Part shown: positions 50,346-59,841 of the stretch, in pieces | How positions within the stretch are numbered: position 1 is the first letter of the stretch | Layout of the letters: every line of letters begins with the position of its first letter | Assembly (NCBI GenBank): GCA_016710885.1 | Contig: JADJUC010000012.1 | Coordinates: forward strand, 1 to 64,000 | Length of the DNA: 64,000 bases | Direction of reading: 5' to 3' | Source of the DNA: Candidatus Proximibacter danicus | GTDB lineage: Bacteria > Pseudomonadota > Gammaproteobacteria > Burkholderiales > Rhodocyclaceae | Notes under the pieces: model-generated | Told to the model about the DNA's origin: nothing | Databases searched by the model: none | The model's input: only the letters and a program-made list of their open reading frames with translations | Made by a program: the position numbers and the translations under genes

Positions 50346-50359
50346 TTGATGCAAATCAA
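50346..50359 (-). promoter_or_regulatory. Perfect FNR/ANR box upstream of napD
   Basis: TTGAT-GCAA-ATCAA is an exact match to the FNR-family consensus, centred about 68 bp upstream of the napD start codon. Activation of napDAGHB under oxygen limitation by an FNR/ANR/DNR-type regulator is the expected reading. Confidence 0.85.
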
Positions 50360-50450
50360 CGAGGGAAAAAATCCCCATTTTTTTTGTGGAAATCTTGATT
50401 CAACACAAGACGGGAGGCCGGCGATTTGGCGCAAAACCCCGCCAATTGGG

Positions 50451-51236
50451 TCATTCCGTGATATTGCCGAGAATGAATATGGCATTTTGTGAGGTAATTT
50501 TTGCGACCGCCGGCAGCGGAATTTCCCACAATTCAGACAAGGTTTCCGCAATTTGCGGCAATAGGGCGGGTTCGTTGCGCACCCGCTCCCCCGGCTGCTT
50601 GCAGGGGGCAAATTGAGGGGGAATATCGGGCGCGTCGGTTTCCAGAACGATGGCCTCGTGTGGGAGCTCCCGTGCCAGGGCGCGCAAACGTGTTGCCCGT
50701 TTCCAGGTCATGGCACCGCCGAACCCGAGCTTGAAACCGAGGTCGATGAAGGCCTCGGCTTGCTGCTTGCTGCCGTTGAAGGCGTGGGCGATGCCGCCGC
50801 GGACCCGGTAACGGCGAAGTTCCTTGAGGATAAGGTCGATGGCGCGGCGCACGTGCAGCAGCACGGGCAGGTCAAACTCGCGCGCCAGCTTGAGCTGTTC
50901 AACGAAGAAGAAAGCCTGCCTCGCCGGGTCCAGCCCGGTAACGTAATGGTCAAGGCCGATTTCGCCGACTGCCACGGGGCGCTCGCGCTCCAGCCATGCC
51001 CGTAGCACACCGAGATCATGCTCATGCGCCTGCGGTGTGTACATCGGGTGGATACCGTAGGCTGGCCGACAGCCGGGGTAGCGCTGGCAGCAGTCGCGGA
51101 CTGCAACGAAATTGGCGACGGCAACGCTGGGGATAACGATCGTGCCGACCCCTGCCAGCCTCGCTGCCGCAGCAACAGCGTCCCGGTCAGCCGAGAATTC
51201 CGCAGCATCGAGATGGCAGTGGGTATCAATCCACAT
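50451..51236 (-). CDS. TatD-family metal-dependent hydrolase
   Basis: A 261-residue TIM-barrel nuclease or hydrolase of the TatD/YcfH group. The start MWIDTHCHLDAAEF carries the metal ligands (HCH). Further motifs are AYGIHPMYTP, AVGEIGLDHYV, VLLHVRRAIDLIL and the ending VLETDAPDIPPQ. Family members are Mg-dependent DNases or exonucleases. It lies 13 bp after the enoyl-CoA hydratase gene. Confidence 0.92.
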   Translation of the reverse strand: MWIDTHCHLDAAEFSADRDAVAAAARLAGVGTIVIPSVAVANFVAVRDCCQRYPGCRPAYGIHPMYTPQAHEHDLGVLRAWLERERPVAVGEIGLDHYVTGLDPARQAFFFVEQLKLAREFDLPVLLHVRRAIDLILKELRRYRVRGGIAHAFNGSKQQAEAFIDLGFKLGFGGAMTWKRATRLRALARELPHEAIVLETDAPDIPPQFAPCKQPGERVRNEPALLPQIAETLSELWEIPLPAVAKITSQNAIFILGNITE

Positions 51237-51249
51237 AACGCTTGCCGCG

Positions 51250-52059
51250 TCAGTCCACGGCGAATCTTGCTGGCCGCTTCTCGAAGAAAGCGGCCAATCC
51301 CTCAGCAAAGTCAGGATTGACCCCAGACGCGGCGAAGGAGCGCTGTTCGGAATGAAGTTGCTCGGCGAGCGTAGCGTTGAACGAGGTGTTGATCAGCCGC
51401 TTGGTATGCGCCAAGGCTTCGGCCGGGCCTGCCGCCAGTCGAGCGGCTAGGGCTTCGGCCTGTGGTAGAAGCTCGGCAACGGCGACGACGCGATTGACCA
51501 TGCCCCATTCCAGCGCCTGCCGGGCATCGAAGCGATCACCCAGCAGGGCGATCTCCATTGCCCGCTTCATGCCGACGGTTCGTGGCAGCGACCAGGTCGC
51601 ACCGCCATCGGGGGAAAGGGCGATATTGCAGTAGGCGAGCGTGAAATAGGCGTCGTCGGCCGCCAGTGCCAGGTCTGCCGCCAGCATCAACGACAGGCCG
51701 AAACCGGCGACGGCCCCGCGCACCGCAGCCACCACTGGCTTGCCAGCTCGGCGCAACTGAAGAACTGTCTGGTGCACGTCGCCGATGGTGCGCTCGAACA
51801 GCGGTTGCCGCGCCTGCGGCGGCAAGGCCAGTTGCTCACGGAACCACTTCAGGTCACCCCCCGCCATGAAATGCTCGCCGGCCCCGGTGATCAGGACTGC
51901 CCGTACCTCTGGATCAGCTTCCGCGCGGGCGCTGGTGACGCGCAAGGCCTCGATCATGTCGAGGTTGAGAGCGTTCAGCGATTTCGGCCGGTTGAGGGTC
52001 AGATAGGCAACATGGTCGCGCACCTCATAGAGGACGGTTTCGTTGGCGTCGTTCTGCAT
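51250..52059 (-). CDS. Enoyl-CoA hydratase/isomerase family protein
   Basis: A 269-residue crotonase-fold protein. Characteristic segments are VAYLTLNRPKSLNALN, the oxyanion-hole region GEHFMAGGDLKWF and AAVRGAVAGFGLSLMLAADL with the expected Glu replaced (AYCNIALSPDGGATWSLPR). That is close to the PaaG/isomerase subgroup. It probably acts in fatty or aromatic acid degradation. The exact reaction cannot be told from sequence. Confidence 0.9.
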   Translation of the reverse strand: MQNDANETVLYEVRDHVAYLTLNRPKSLNALNLDMIEALRVTSARAEADPEVRAVLITGAGEHFMAGGDLKWFREQLALPPQARQPLFERTIGDVHQTVLQLRRAGKPVVAAVRGAVAGFGLSLMLAADLALAADDAYFTLAYCNIALSPDGGATWSLPRTVGMKRAMEIALLGDRFDARQALEWGMVNRVVAVAELLPQAEALAARLAAGPAEALAHTKRLINTSFNATLAEQLHSEQRSFAASGVNPDFAEGLAAFFEKRPARFAVD

Positions 52060-52089
52060 GCTATCTCCGTAAATCTTGTTATTGAAAAA

Positions 52090-53325
52090 CTATCGAAAGG
52101 GAAAATCCGGCTCCGGCCTGCGTCCTGAAATGAGGTCGGCAATCGCCGCAGCGGAACCGCAGGACATCGTCCAGCCCAAGGTGCCATGACCGGAATTGAT
52201 CCACAGATTCGGCAGCCGAGTGCGGCCGATGCACGGGACGTTGGAAGGCGTTGCCGGACGCAGGCCACACCAGTACTCCGGGGGGCCAAGCGGGCGTAGT
52301 TCCGGGAAAAGCTGTTCGGTGCGTCGACTCAGCGCCGCGCAGCGGACGGGATTGAGTTCAGTGTTATAGCCGTTGAACTCCGCCGTACCCGCAACACGCA
52401 AACGCTGGCCGAGCCGCGAAAAAACGATCTTGTAGCCGTCATCGGTAAGGCTGACGGTTGGCGCTACGCTCGTCTCGGAAAGCGCCAGCGTCATCGAATA
52501 GCCCTTGGCCGGATAGATGGGCACGTGGATGCCGAGCGGCGCCAGTAGATGCCCCGACCAGCTACCACAAGCGACTAGATAGGCATCGGCGGTGATGTGC
52601 TCGCTGCCGGCAATGACTCCGCTGACCACGCCGGCAGCTGTTTCGATTCTCTCGACTGACTGCCCATAGCGGAAATCGACCCCGCGCGAGGCCGCATGTT
52701 CCGCCAGTGCCTGGGTGAATTTGTGTGCGTCCCCCGATTCGTCGTCGACCATGTAATCGCCGCCCACCAATTGCTGCCGCGCAGCTGCCAGACTGGGTTC
52801 GATCGCCACACATTCATCAGCGGACAGGGGGTGGCGGTCACAGCCGAACGCGCGCATCAGCCCAGCTGCATGGCAGGCAGCCTCGAACTCGCGTTCATCG
52901 GTATAAAAATGGAGGATGCCGCGCGTCAGCTGGTCGTACTGAATACCGGTTTCCTGCCGTAGCAACCCCAGTTGCTGGCGGCTATAAAGTGCCATCGCGA
53001 CGATACTGCGAATGTTCTCGCGGGTTCGTCCCGGCGCACATTCGGCCAAAAATTTCAGCGCCCAGCGAAAAAATGCCGGGTCCCAGCGCAGACGGAACAG
53101 CAAGGGGGCATCCTCGCGCCCAAGCCATTTCAGCGCCTTTGGCAGCACTTGGGGATTGGCCCAGGGTTCGGCGTGAGAAACGGAAATCTGTCCACCGTTG
53201 GCGAAACTGGTTTCGAGGGCGGCCCCCGGTTGTCGGTCGATGACCGTTACCTCATGCCCGGCACGGGCGAGATACCAGGCACTGGTAACGCCAACCACGC
53301 CGGCCCCAAGAACGGCAACCCGCAA
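52090..53325 (-). CDS. dadA: D-amino acid dehydrogenase (DadA-like FAD oxidoreductase)
   Basis: A 411-residue FAD enzyme. The start is taken as TTG at 53325, giving MRVAVLGAGVVGVTSAWYLA, the Rossmann motif; GGGGAG sits 7 nt upstream and overlaps the spoT end. Further DadA segments are FANGGQISVSHAEPWANP, YPAKGYSMTL and HGTLGWTMSCGSA. It deaminates D-amino acids to 2-oxoacids and passes electrons to the quinone pool at the membrane. Confidence 0.9.
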   Translation of the reverse strand: MRVAVLGAGVVGVTSAWYLARAGHEVTVIDRQPGAALETSFANGGQISVSHAEPWANPQVLPKALKWLGREDAPLLFRLRWDPAFFRWALKFLAECAPGRTRENIRSIVAMALYSRQQLGLLRQETGIQYDQLTRGILHFYTDEREFEAACHAAGLMRAFGCDRHPLSADECVAIEPSLAAARQQLVGGDYMVDDESGDAHKFTQALAEHAASRGVDFRYGQSVERIETAAGVVSGVIAGSEHITADAYLVACGSWSGHLLAPLGIHVPIYPAKGYSMTLALSETSVAPTVSLTDDGYKIVFSRLGQRLRVAGTAEFNGYNTELNPVRCAALSRRTEQLFPELRPLGPPEYWCGLRPATPSNVPCIGRTRLPNLWINSGHGTLGWTMSCGSAAAIADLISGRRPEPDFPFR

Positions 53326-53329
53326 GCGC

Positions 53330-55403
53330 CTACTCCCCGCGTACCCGCGTGATGCGAACGACTTCCGAAACGTGGCGCAGGCTGCGCATGACGCGGGCAA
53401 GATGAACGCGGTTACTTACTTGCAGCGCGAACTGCAGGGTGGTGTAAAGCCCAGGCGTCTTCTCTTCCATGCTGACGTTTTCGATGTTCGAACCGGCTTC
53501 GGCAATGGCCGTCGCCATCTGGGCAAGCACGGCAATCGTGGGCATGGATCACCAGCCCCTGCCCCTTGCGTATCGAGCCGATGATCGGGTCGCCGGGAAT
53601 CGGCTGGCAACACGGAGCCAACTGGATCGCCATGCCCTCCGTGCCTCGAATGACGACGGTCGATAGCTGCGGAAGTTCCTCGATCAATCCGGTATCCCGG
53701 GCAAGAAGACGTCGCGCAACCACCGCAGCGATACGTTTGCCGAGACCGATATCGGTATAGATTTCCTTCATCGAACGATTGCCGGCATCTCGAGCTAGCT
53801 CCTCCCAACTGGCGGGAGGGACGTCAGCGGCGGCGATCCCAAGGTGCTGCAGTTCCTGATTGAGCAGGTTTTCGCCAAGCTGCGCCGACTCCTCGTGCTG
53901 TACGGCCTTGAGGAAGTGGCGGATCTTGCTGCGTGCCCGGCCGGTGCGAACGTAGGACAGCCAGGTTGGATTGGGATTGGCGTGCGCGGCAGTGACGATT
54001 TCCACTTGATCGCCATTCTTCAGCTCAGTGCGCAACGGCATCAACTCGTGATTGATGCGCGCGGCAACGCAACGGTTGCCAATGTCAGTGTGCACCATGT
54101 AAGCAAAATCGACCGCGGTGGCCCCGCGTGGCAATTCCATGATCTGGCCCTTGGGCGTGAACACATAGACCTCGTCCGGAAAGAGATCAATCTTCACATG
54201 CTCGAGGAACTCGGCCGAATCGTGCGTACCACTTTGCAGTTCCAGCAGAGACTGCAGCCACTTGTGCGTCTTGACCTGTAGATCGGCGCCGCTTTGCTCC
54301 GAATCCTTGTAGATCCAGTGCGAAGCCACTCCTTCCTGTGCCACGTGATGCATTTCCTCGGTCCTGATCTGTACCTCCACCGGCGTCCCATACGGGCCGA
54401 TCAGGGTCGTGTGAAGCGATTGATAGCCGTTGACCTTCGGAATGGCGATGTAGTCCTTGAACTTGCCGGGGACAGGCTTGTACAGCGAATGCAGCCCCCC
54501 CAGCGCCAGATAGCAGGTCGGGATATTGCAGACGACGACGCGGAAACCATAAATATCGAGCACCTGCGAAAACGAGAGGCGCTTTTCCGCCATCTTGCGA
54601 TAGATCGAATACAGGCTCTTTTCACGACCGAACACTTGTGCGGCGATGCCGGAAGAAATCATCTTGCCGTTTACGTTTTCCACGATGCGCGACAGCAGTT
54701 CGCGCCGGTTGCCCCGCGCCGCCTTGAGGGCCCGTGCAATGACGCGTGCGCGCAAGGGATGGATCAATTCAAATGAGAGATCCTGCAACTCGCGAAAAAC
54801 CTTGTTGAGCCCGAGCCGATTGGCGATCGGGGCATAAATTTCCAGCGTCTCGGTCGCAATGCGTCGCCGTTTGTCGGCACGCACGGCAGACATTGTCTGC
54901 AGGTTGTGCAGGCGATCGGCCAGTTTGATGAGCACCACACGTAAATCGCGTGCCATGGCCATCAGCATCTTGCGGAAGTTTTCGGCCTGCGCTTCCAAGT
55001 GCGATTGAAACTCGATCTTGTCGAGTTTGGAAAGTCCGTCGACCAGCTCGGCGACCTGCTTGCCGAATTTTTTGGCGATATCGGCCTTGCTCACAGCCGT
55101 GTCTTCCATGACATCGTGCAGCAGCGCAGCCATCACTGCCTGCGCATCCATCCGCCACTCGGCCAATGCGCCGGCCACGGCCAGCGGATGCGTGATGTAA
55201 GGTTCGCCCGAATAACGCTTCTGGCCGCTATGCGCGGCCTCGGCAAAGATGTACGCAGCGCGTACGAGGGCTATTTCGTCGGGTTTGAGATAACTGAGAC
55301 TATCGATGAAAACCCGGAAAGCCGGGTCGTCATGGGGCAGGGAATAAGGCCCCGGTTTATGTCCGGGGCTCTTCCCGCGAGCGGAGGCTGTACCGGCGTC
55401 CAT
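53330..55403 (-). CDS. spoT: Bifunctional (p)ppGpp synthetase/hydrolase SpoT (frameshifted before the ACT domain)
   Basis: The main frame encodes the HD hydrolase domain (YITHPLAVAGALAEW, LLHDVMEDT, LADRLHNLQTM), the synthetase domain (GFRVVVCNIPTCYLALGGLH, NGYQSLHTTLIGPYG), the TGS domain (ELPRGATAVDFAYMVHTDIG) and the zinc-finger region up to CCQPIPGDPI and VIHAHDC. The C-terminal ACT domain (TIAVLAQMATAIAEAGSNIE, ending RITRVRGE) is in another frame. The break at about 53530-53545 falls where the expected repeated string CCACGATTGCC occurs only once, so roughly 10-11 nt seem lost. Its neighbours rpoZ and gmk confirm spoT. Confidence 0.93.
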
Positions 55404-55436
55404 CAGTGCACACCTTGCCTTCCGCCTGGCACACCG

Positions 55437-55643
55437 TCAGGACGGCGTGCGCTTGAGCACTTCCACGCCAACCTTGCCGCAGGCCACTTCGCGCAGGGCA
55501 ACAACGGTCGGCTTGTCTTTCTCGGCGTCGACCAGCGGGGTCGCGCCATTCGCCAGCTGGCGGGCACGATAGGTCGCTGCCAGGGTCATCTGGAAGCGGT
55601 TGGGAATACGTTTGAGACAATCGTCTACGGTGACTCGAGCCAT
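55437..55643 (-). CDS. rpoZ: RNA polymerase omega subunit
   Basis: A 68-residue omega subunit. The start MARVTVDDCLKRIPNRFQMT is at 55643; GATPLVDAEKDKPTVVALRE follows. It helps fold the RNAP beta-prime subunit and contributes to ppGpp binding. It lies between gmk (15 bp) and spoT (33 bp), the conserved proteobacterial order. Confidence 0.96.
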   Translation of the reverse strand: MARVTVDDCLKRIPNRFQMTLAATYRARQLANGATPLVDAEKDKPTVVALREVACGKVGVEVLKRTPS

Positions 55644-55658
55644 GGTGTTACCTATCAA

Positions 55659-56270
55659 TCAAGAAAGCAGATCATTAAACAGTTCGGAATGGCGGTCGCG
55701 CTGGTTTTCGTAACGGAGTCGCGAAGCACGCACCACCGAGAGCAGGTCGCCAAGCGCCTGTTGCAACTCGTCATTGATAATAACATAGTCAAATTCAGGC
55801 ACATGGCGCATCTCGTCCTGCGCCGCCGCCAATCTGCGGGCAATCACCGCTGCGCTGTCGGTACCGCGCCCGGTCAGTCGATTTTCCAGCTCGGCCATCG
55901 AGGGAGGCATGATGAAAACGCCGATCGCCAAGGGGAAGTGCTCACGCACCTGCTGCGCTCCCTGCCAGTCAATTTCCAGCAGCACATCCCGCCCGGCCGC
56001 CATTTCAGCGGCGATCCACAATTGCGAGGTCCCGTAGTAGTTGCCGTGCACCTCCGCCCATTCCAGAAACTCGCCGCGCGCCACCATGCCGCGGAAGGTC
56101 TCGGGGTCGGTGAAACGGTACTCACGACCATCGATCTCCCCGGTTCGCGGCGCACGTGTCGTATAGGAAATGGACAGGCCGATGCCGGAATCGTTCTCCA
56201 GCAGCATGCGCACCAGTGTCGTTTTTCCGGCCCCGGACGGCGCTGTGACAATATAAAGATGGCCGCTCAT
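55659..56270 (-). CDS. gmk: Guanylate kinase
   Basis: A 203-residue enzyme phosphorylating GMP to GDP. The P-loop is VTAPSGAGKTTLVRMLLE, the GMP-binding segment is SISYTTRAPRTGEIDGREY and FLEWAEVHGNYYGT follows. The length is normal. It lies directly after yicC and before rpoZ. Confidence 0.97.
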   Translation of the reverse strand: MSGHLYIVTAPSGAGKTTLVRMLLENDSGIGLSISYTTRAPRTGEIDGREYRFTDPETFRGMVARGEFLEWAEVHGNYYGTSQLWIAAEMAAGRDVLLEIDWQGAQQVREHFPLAIGVFIMPPSMAELENRLTGRGTDSAAVIARRLAAAQDEMRHVPEFDYVIINDELQQALGDLLSVVRASRLRYENQRDRHSELFNDLLS

Positions 56271-56274
56271 GGCA

Positions 56275-57142
56275 TTACTCCAGGTTTTGGACCTGTTCGC
56301 GCATTTGCTCGATCAGCAGTTTCAGATCCATGGCTGTCTGCGAAACCTCGGAAACGACTGATTTCGAACCCAGCGTATTGGCCTCCCGGTTGAGTTCCTG
56401 CATCAGGAAATCCAGCCGTTTGCCGACTGCGCCGCCTTGTTTCAGGACGCGTTCGACTTCGTCCATATGGGTTGCCAGCCGCGCCAGCTCCTCGGCAACA
56501 TCGATGCGTGCGGCAAATACCACCACCTCTTGGCGAACACGCTCGTCATCGGCGCTGCCGATGGCGTCAACAAGGCGTTGCTTGAGTTTTTCCTGGAAAG
56601 CCTGTTGTGCAGCGGGAATGTGCGGCGCTACCTGCTCGACCCGTTCACGCATGCGCGCCAGGCGTTCGAGAATAATGGCCTTCAGTTTCTCCCCTTCACG
56701 CCCCCGGCTGGCAACAAAGTCGTCGAGCGCCTCTCGCGCAACGGCCAGCGTCGCTGACAGCAGGGCTTCCTGGTCGATGCTTTCATCGCCAAAAATACCC
56801 GGCCAACGCAGTACTTCGCCGACGCCCAATGCTCGCGCATCGGGCAAGCCGGCACGTACCTGGCGGTCGAGCGCAGCCAATTGCGCCAGCAGCTCCTCAT
56901 TCAGCGTCAGCTGCTGCTGCGCCGCGGGCCGCTGCCATAAAGTAGACGCGACACTCCACCTTGCCGCGGCCTGCACGGCCAGCGATCGCCTCGCGCAGTG
57001 CTGGCTCCGCCATGCGCAACTCTTCGCAGACGCGAAAATGCACGTCGAGGAAGCGGGAGTTGACGCTCTTCAGTTCGAAGCTCAAGGAGCCGTGTGCAAC
57101 ATCGCGGGTTTTGGCCGCGTAACCGGTCATGCTCTGGATCAT
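56275..57142 (-). CDS. yicC: YicC-family endoribonuclease (frameshifted as sequenced)
   Basis: The N-terminal part (MIQSMTGYAAKTRD, SLSFELKSVNSRFLDVHFR, GRGKVECRVYFM) and the C-terminal part (LTLNEELLAQLAALDRQVR, then LDFLMQELNREANTLGSKS) are in different minus frames, joined by an indel at about 56925-56942 in a GC-rich run. The joined protein of about 288 residues has the normal YicC length and motifs. YicC is an RNase involved in small-RNA decay. The position before gmk is conserved in many proteobacteria. Confidence 0.9.
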
Positions 57143-57241
57143 GGGAATTCCGTCGAAAGGGGTAACAAGGCGCGTTCAGCTTTACACGCCCCTGCCAAAC
57201 CCCGAAAATGTCATGGAAACCACATGATAGCCTCCACCTAG

Positions 57242-58201
57242 ATGGCGCAACAAGCCAACCACGCGCTCCCGGCCGGGTACCAGATCGACGAATACCGCGT
57301 CGAGCGGCAGCTTTCGCTCGGCGGTTTTTCGATCGTCTACCTGGCGCTCGACAGCAAGGGTACGCGCGTCGCCATCAAGGAATATCTGCCCAATAGCCTT
57401 GCGCTGCGCGGCGAAGGTGAGATTACGCCCAACATCTCGCCTGAACACGCAGGCGCTTTCCGCTACGGCATGAAGTGCTTTTTTGAGGAAGGCCGCGCGC
57501 TGGCCAAGCTCTCACACCCCAACGTCGTGCGCGTGCTGAATTTTTTCCGCGCCAACGAAACCGTTTATATGGTCATGGACTTCGAAGAGGGCGCCACCCT
57601 CCAGGAGTACATCCAGCGCCGTCAGAAGCCGGTTTCCGAGAATTTCCTGCGCAACGTGTTTACCCGCGTCCTCAACGGCCTGCGCGAAGTGCATACGCAC
57701 AAACTGCTGCACCTCGATCTGAAGCCGTCGAATATCTATTTACGCGATGACGGTACGCCCATGCTGATCGATTTTGGCGCCGCCCGGCAAACACTCGCGC
57801 TCGACACCCCCATGCTGAAACCCATGTACACGCCGGGTTTCGCTTCGCCCGAGCACTATCAGCGCGAGAGTCTTGGCCCATGGAGCGATATTTACAGCAT
57901 CGGCGCTTCAATGTACGCCTGTATTTCGCTTTCGGCACCGCAGGCTGCCGATCTGCGTCAGACCAAGGATCAGTTGGTGCCGGCAATGGTGCGCTGGGAG
58001 GGGAAGTATTCCGATCAATTGCTGGAAACCATCGACTGGTGTCTGTGCATTAACCATCTCTACCGCCCCCAAAGCGTCTTTGCCCTGCAAAAGGCGCTGA
58101 CCGAGGCGCCGACCAAGCCATTGGTCAAACCCAAGGTTGAAGAAACGCGCTCCTGGCTGGGGGCGCTTGTTGGCAAGCTCAGGAAAAACGAGACCACATG
58201 A
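57242..58201 (+). CDS. Eukaryotic-type Ser/Thr protein kinase
   Basis: A 319-residue soluble Hanks-type kinase. The Gly loop is LSLGGFSIVYLA, the ATP-binding Lys is in VAIKEYLP, the catalytic loop is LHLDLKPSNIYL, DFGAAR is the metal site and FASPEHY is the P+1 segment. No transmembrane helix is present. It overlaps a PP2C phosphatase by 4 nt, making a kinase/phosphatase pair like those in type VI secretion or stress signalling loci, but no secretion genes are nearby. The target is unknown. Confidence 0.92.
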   Translation: MAQQANHALPAGYQIDEYRVERQLSLGGFSIVYLALDSKGTRVAIKEYLPNSLALRGEGEITPNISPEHAGAFRYGMKCFFEEGRALAKLSHPNVVRVLNFFRANETVYMVMDFEEGATLQEYIQRRQKPVSENFLRNVFTRVLNGLREVHTHKLLHLDLKPSNIYLRDDGTPMLIDFGAARQTLALDTPMLKPMYTPGFASPEHYQRESLGPWSDIYSIGASMYACISLSAPQAADLRQTKDQLVPAMVRWEGKYSDQLLETIDWCLCINHLYRPQSVFALQKALTEAPTKPLVKPKVEETRSWLGALVGKLRKNETT

Positions 58202-59115
58202 AATTCACCATCTACCAGGAAAGCCGCCAGGGAAAGCGTAACAACAACGAGGATCGCATCGCCTACTGCTACTCGCGCGACGCTGTTCTGATGGTCGTCG
58301 CCGACGGCATGGGCGGGCATTACTACGGTGAAATTGCCTCGCAGATCGCCGCCCAAACCCTGACCGATGCTTTCCAGCGCGAAGCCAAGCCGGCGCTGAA
58401 CGATCCGTTCCTGTTCCTGCAGCGCAGCATGACCAATGCGCACCATGCCATCCTCGATTTTGCCGCTGACCACAACCTCAAGGATTCACCGCGAACAACC
58501 TGCGTCGCCTGCGTCATTCAGGACAACGTTGCCTACTGGGCGCACGCTGGCGATTCTCGCCTTTACCTGCTGCGCGAAGGCCGTGTCGCCAGCCAGACCC
58601 GCGACCATTCGCGTGTCCGGATGCTGGTCGAGCAAGGTGTCATCACTGAAGCGCAGGCGGCCAACCACCCGGAGCGCAACAAGGTCTATAGCTGCCTGGG
58701 GGGGCCGCAGGCGCCAGAAATCGAATTTTCGCGCAAGACGCCGCTCGAAGCCGGCGACGTCGTTCTGCTTTCCACCGACGGTTTCTGGGGAACCTTGCCG
58801 CCCGACCTGATCGCCGTTTCCCTCAAGCAGACCAACCTGATGCAGGCCATCCCGAACCTGATGAACCAGGCGGAAAGCCGCGGGGGTGCCCACTGCGACA
58901 ATCTTTCGGTGGTGGTAACGCGCTGGGAAGACAACTACATCGAGCTGGCCCAGAGCACGGTGTCGACGCAGACCATGGCGCTGGACGAGGTGTCCACCAA
59001 ACTCGACGAATTCGGCCGCAACCCGGCCTACAAGATGGACCTCTCCGACGACGAGATCGAGAAAGCCATCCAGGAAATTCGTTCAACAATCGACAAATAC
59101 TCCCCAAAAAAATAA
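58198..59115 (+). CDS. PP2C-family Ser/Thr protein phosphatase
   Basis: A 305-residue phosphatase. N-terminal motifs are RQGKRNNNEDRIAY and VVADGMGGHYYGE (metal-binding Asp-Gly), then WAHAGDSRLYLLREGR, VLLSTDGFWGTLPPD and GGAHCDNLSVVVTRW. All core metal ligands appear present. The C-terminal 55 residues (from about TQTMALDEVSTKL) form an extra predicted helical region. It is coupled to the kinase and 9 bp upstream of rph. Confidence 0.92.
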   Translation: MKFTIYQESRQGKRNNNEDRIAYCYSRDAVLMVVADGMGGHYYGEIASQIAAQTLTDAFQREAKPALNDPFLFLQRSMTNAHHAILDFAADHNLKDSPRTTCVACVIQDNVAYWAHAGDSRLYLLREGRVASQTRDHSRVRMLVEQGVITEAQAANHPERNKVYSCLGGPQAPEIEFSRKTPLEAGDVVLLSTDGFWGTLPPDLIAVSLKQTNLMQAIPNLMNQAESRGGAHCDNLSVVVTRWEDNYIELAQSTVSTQTMALDEVSTKLDEFGRNPAYKMDLSDDEIEKAIQEIRSTIDKYSPKK

Positions 59116-59124
59116 GGAAGTTTC

Positions 59125-59841
59125 ATGCGCCCCAGCCAACGCCAGCCGGACCAGCTCCGCCCGCTTGTCATCGAACGCAACTTCACCCGCCACGCCGAAG
59201 GCTCGGTGCTCATCCGCATGGGCGACACGCATGTGCTGTGCAACGCCAGCGTCGAGGACAGCGTACCGCCCTTTCTGCGCGGCAAAGGCCAGGGCTGGGT
59301 TACCGCCGAATACGGCATGCTGCCGCGCTCGACACACACGCGCAGTGCCCGTGAAGCGGCAAAGGGCAAGCAGACTGGTCGCACGCAGGAAATCCAGCGC
59401 CTGATCGGCCGCTCGCTGCGCGCGGTGGTCGACCTCAAGGCGCTCGGCGAACGCCAGATCACCCTTGATTGCGACGTACTGCAGGCCGACGGCGGCACCC
59501 GCTGTGCCTCGATCACCGGCGCCTGGGTGGCGCTCTACGAAGCCTGCGAGAAACTGGTGGCCGCCGGCAAGCTGAAGGAAAACCCGGTGCAAGACCACGT
59601 CGCCGCCATTTCCGTCGGCATCTACAAGGGTGTTCCGGTCCTTGACCTGGATTACCCGGAAGACTCCGACTGCGACACCGACATGAACGTGGTCATGACC
59701 GGTTCCGGCGGCATTGTCGAACTGCAGGGCACCGCCGAGGGCGAGCCGTTCACGCGCGCGCAACTGGAACAGCTCACCGACCTCGCTGCCGCCGGGATCG
59801 CCCAGTTGATCACCGCACAGAAGGCGGCGCTGCAGGCATGA
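59125..59841 (+). CDS. rph: Ribonuclease PH
   Basis: A 238-residue phosphorolytic 3'-to-5' exoribonuclease that trims tRNA 3' ends. Signature segments are RHAEGSVLIRMGDTHVLC, GWVTAEYGMLPRSTHTR, ERQITLDCDVLQADGGTR and GVPVLDLDYPEDSDCDTD. The length is normal. The stop overlaps rdgB by 4 nt. Confidence 0.98.
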   Translation: MRPSQRQPDQLRPLVIERNFTRHAEGSVLIRMGDTHVLCNASVEDSVPPFLRGKGQGWVTAEYGMLPRSTHTRSAREAAKGKQTGRTQEIQRLIGRSLRAVVDLKALGERQITLDCDVLQADGGTRCASITGAWVALYEACEKLVAAGKLKENPVQDHVAAISVGIYKGVPVLDLDYPEDSDCDTDMNVVMTGSGGIVELQGTAEGEPFTRAQLEQLTDLAAAGIAQLITAQKAALQA

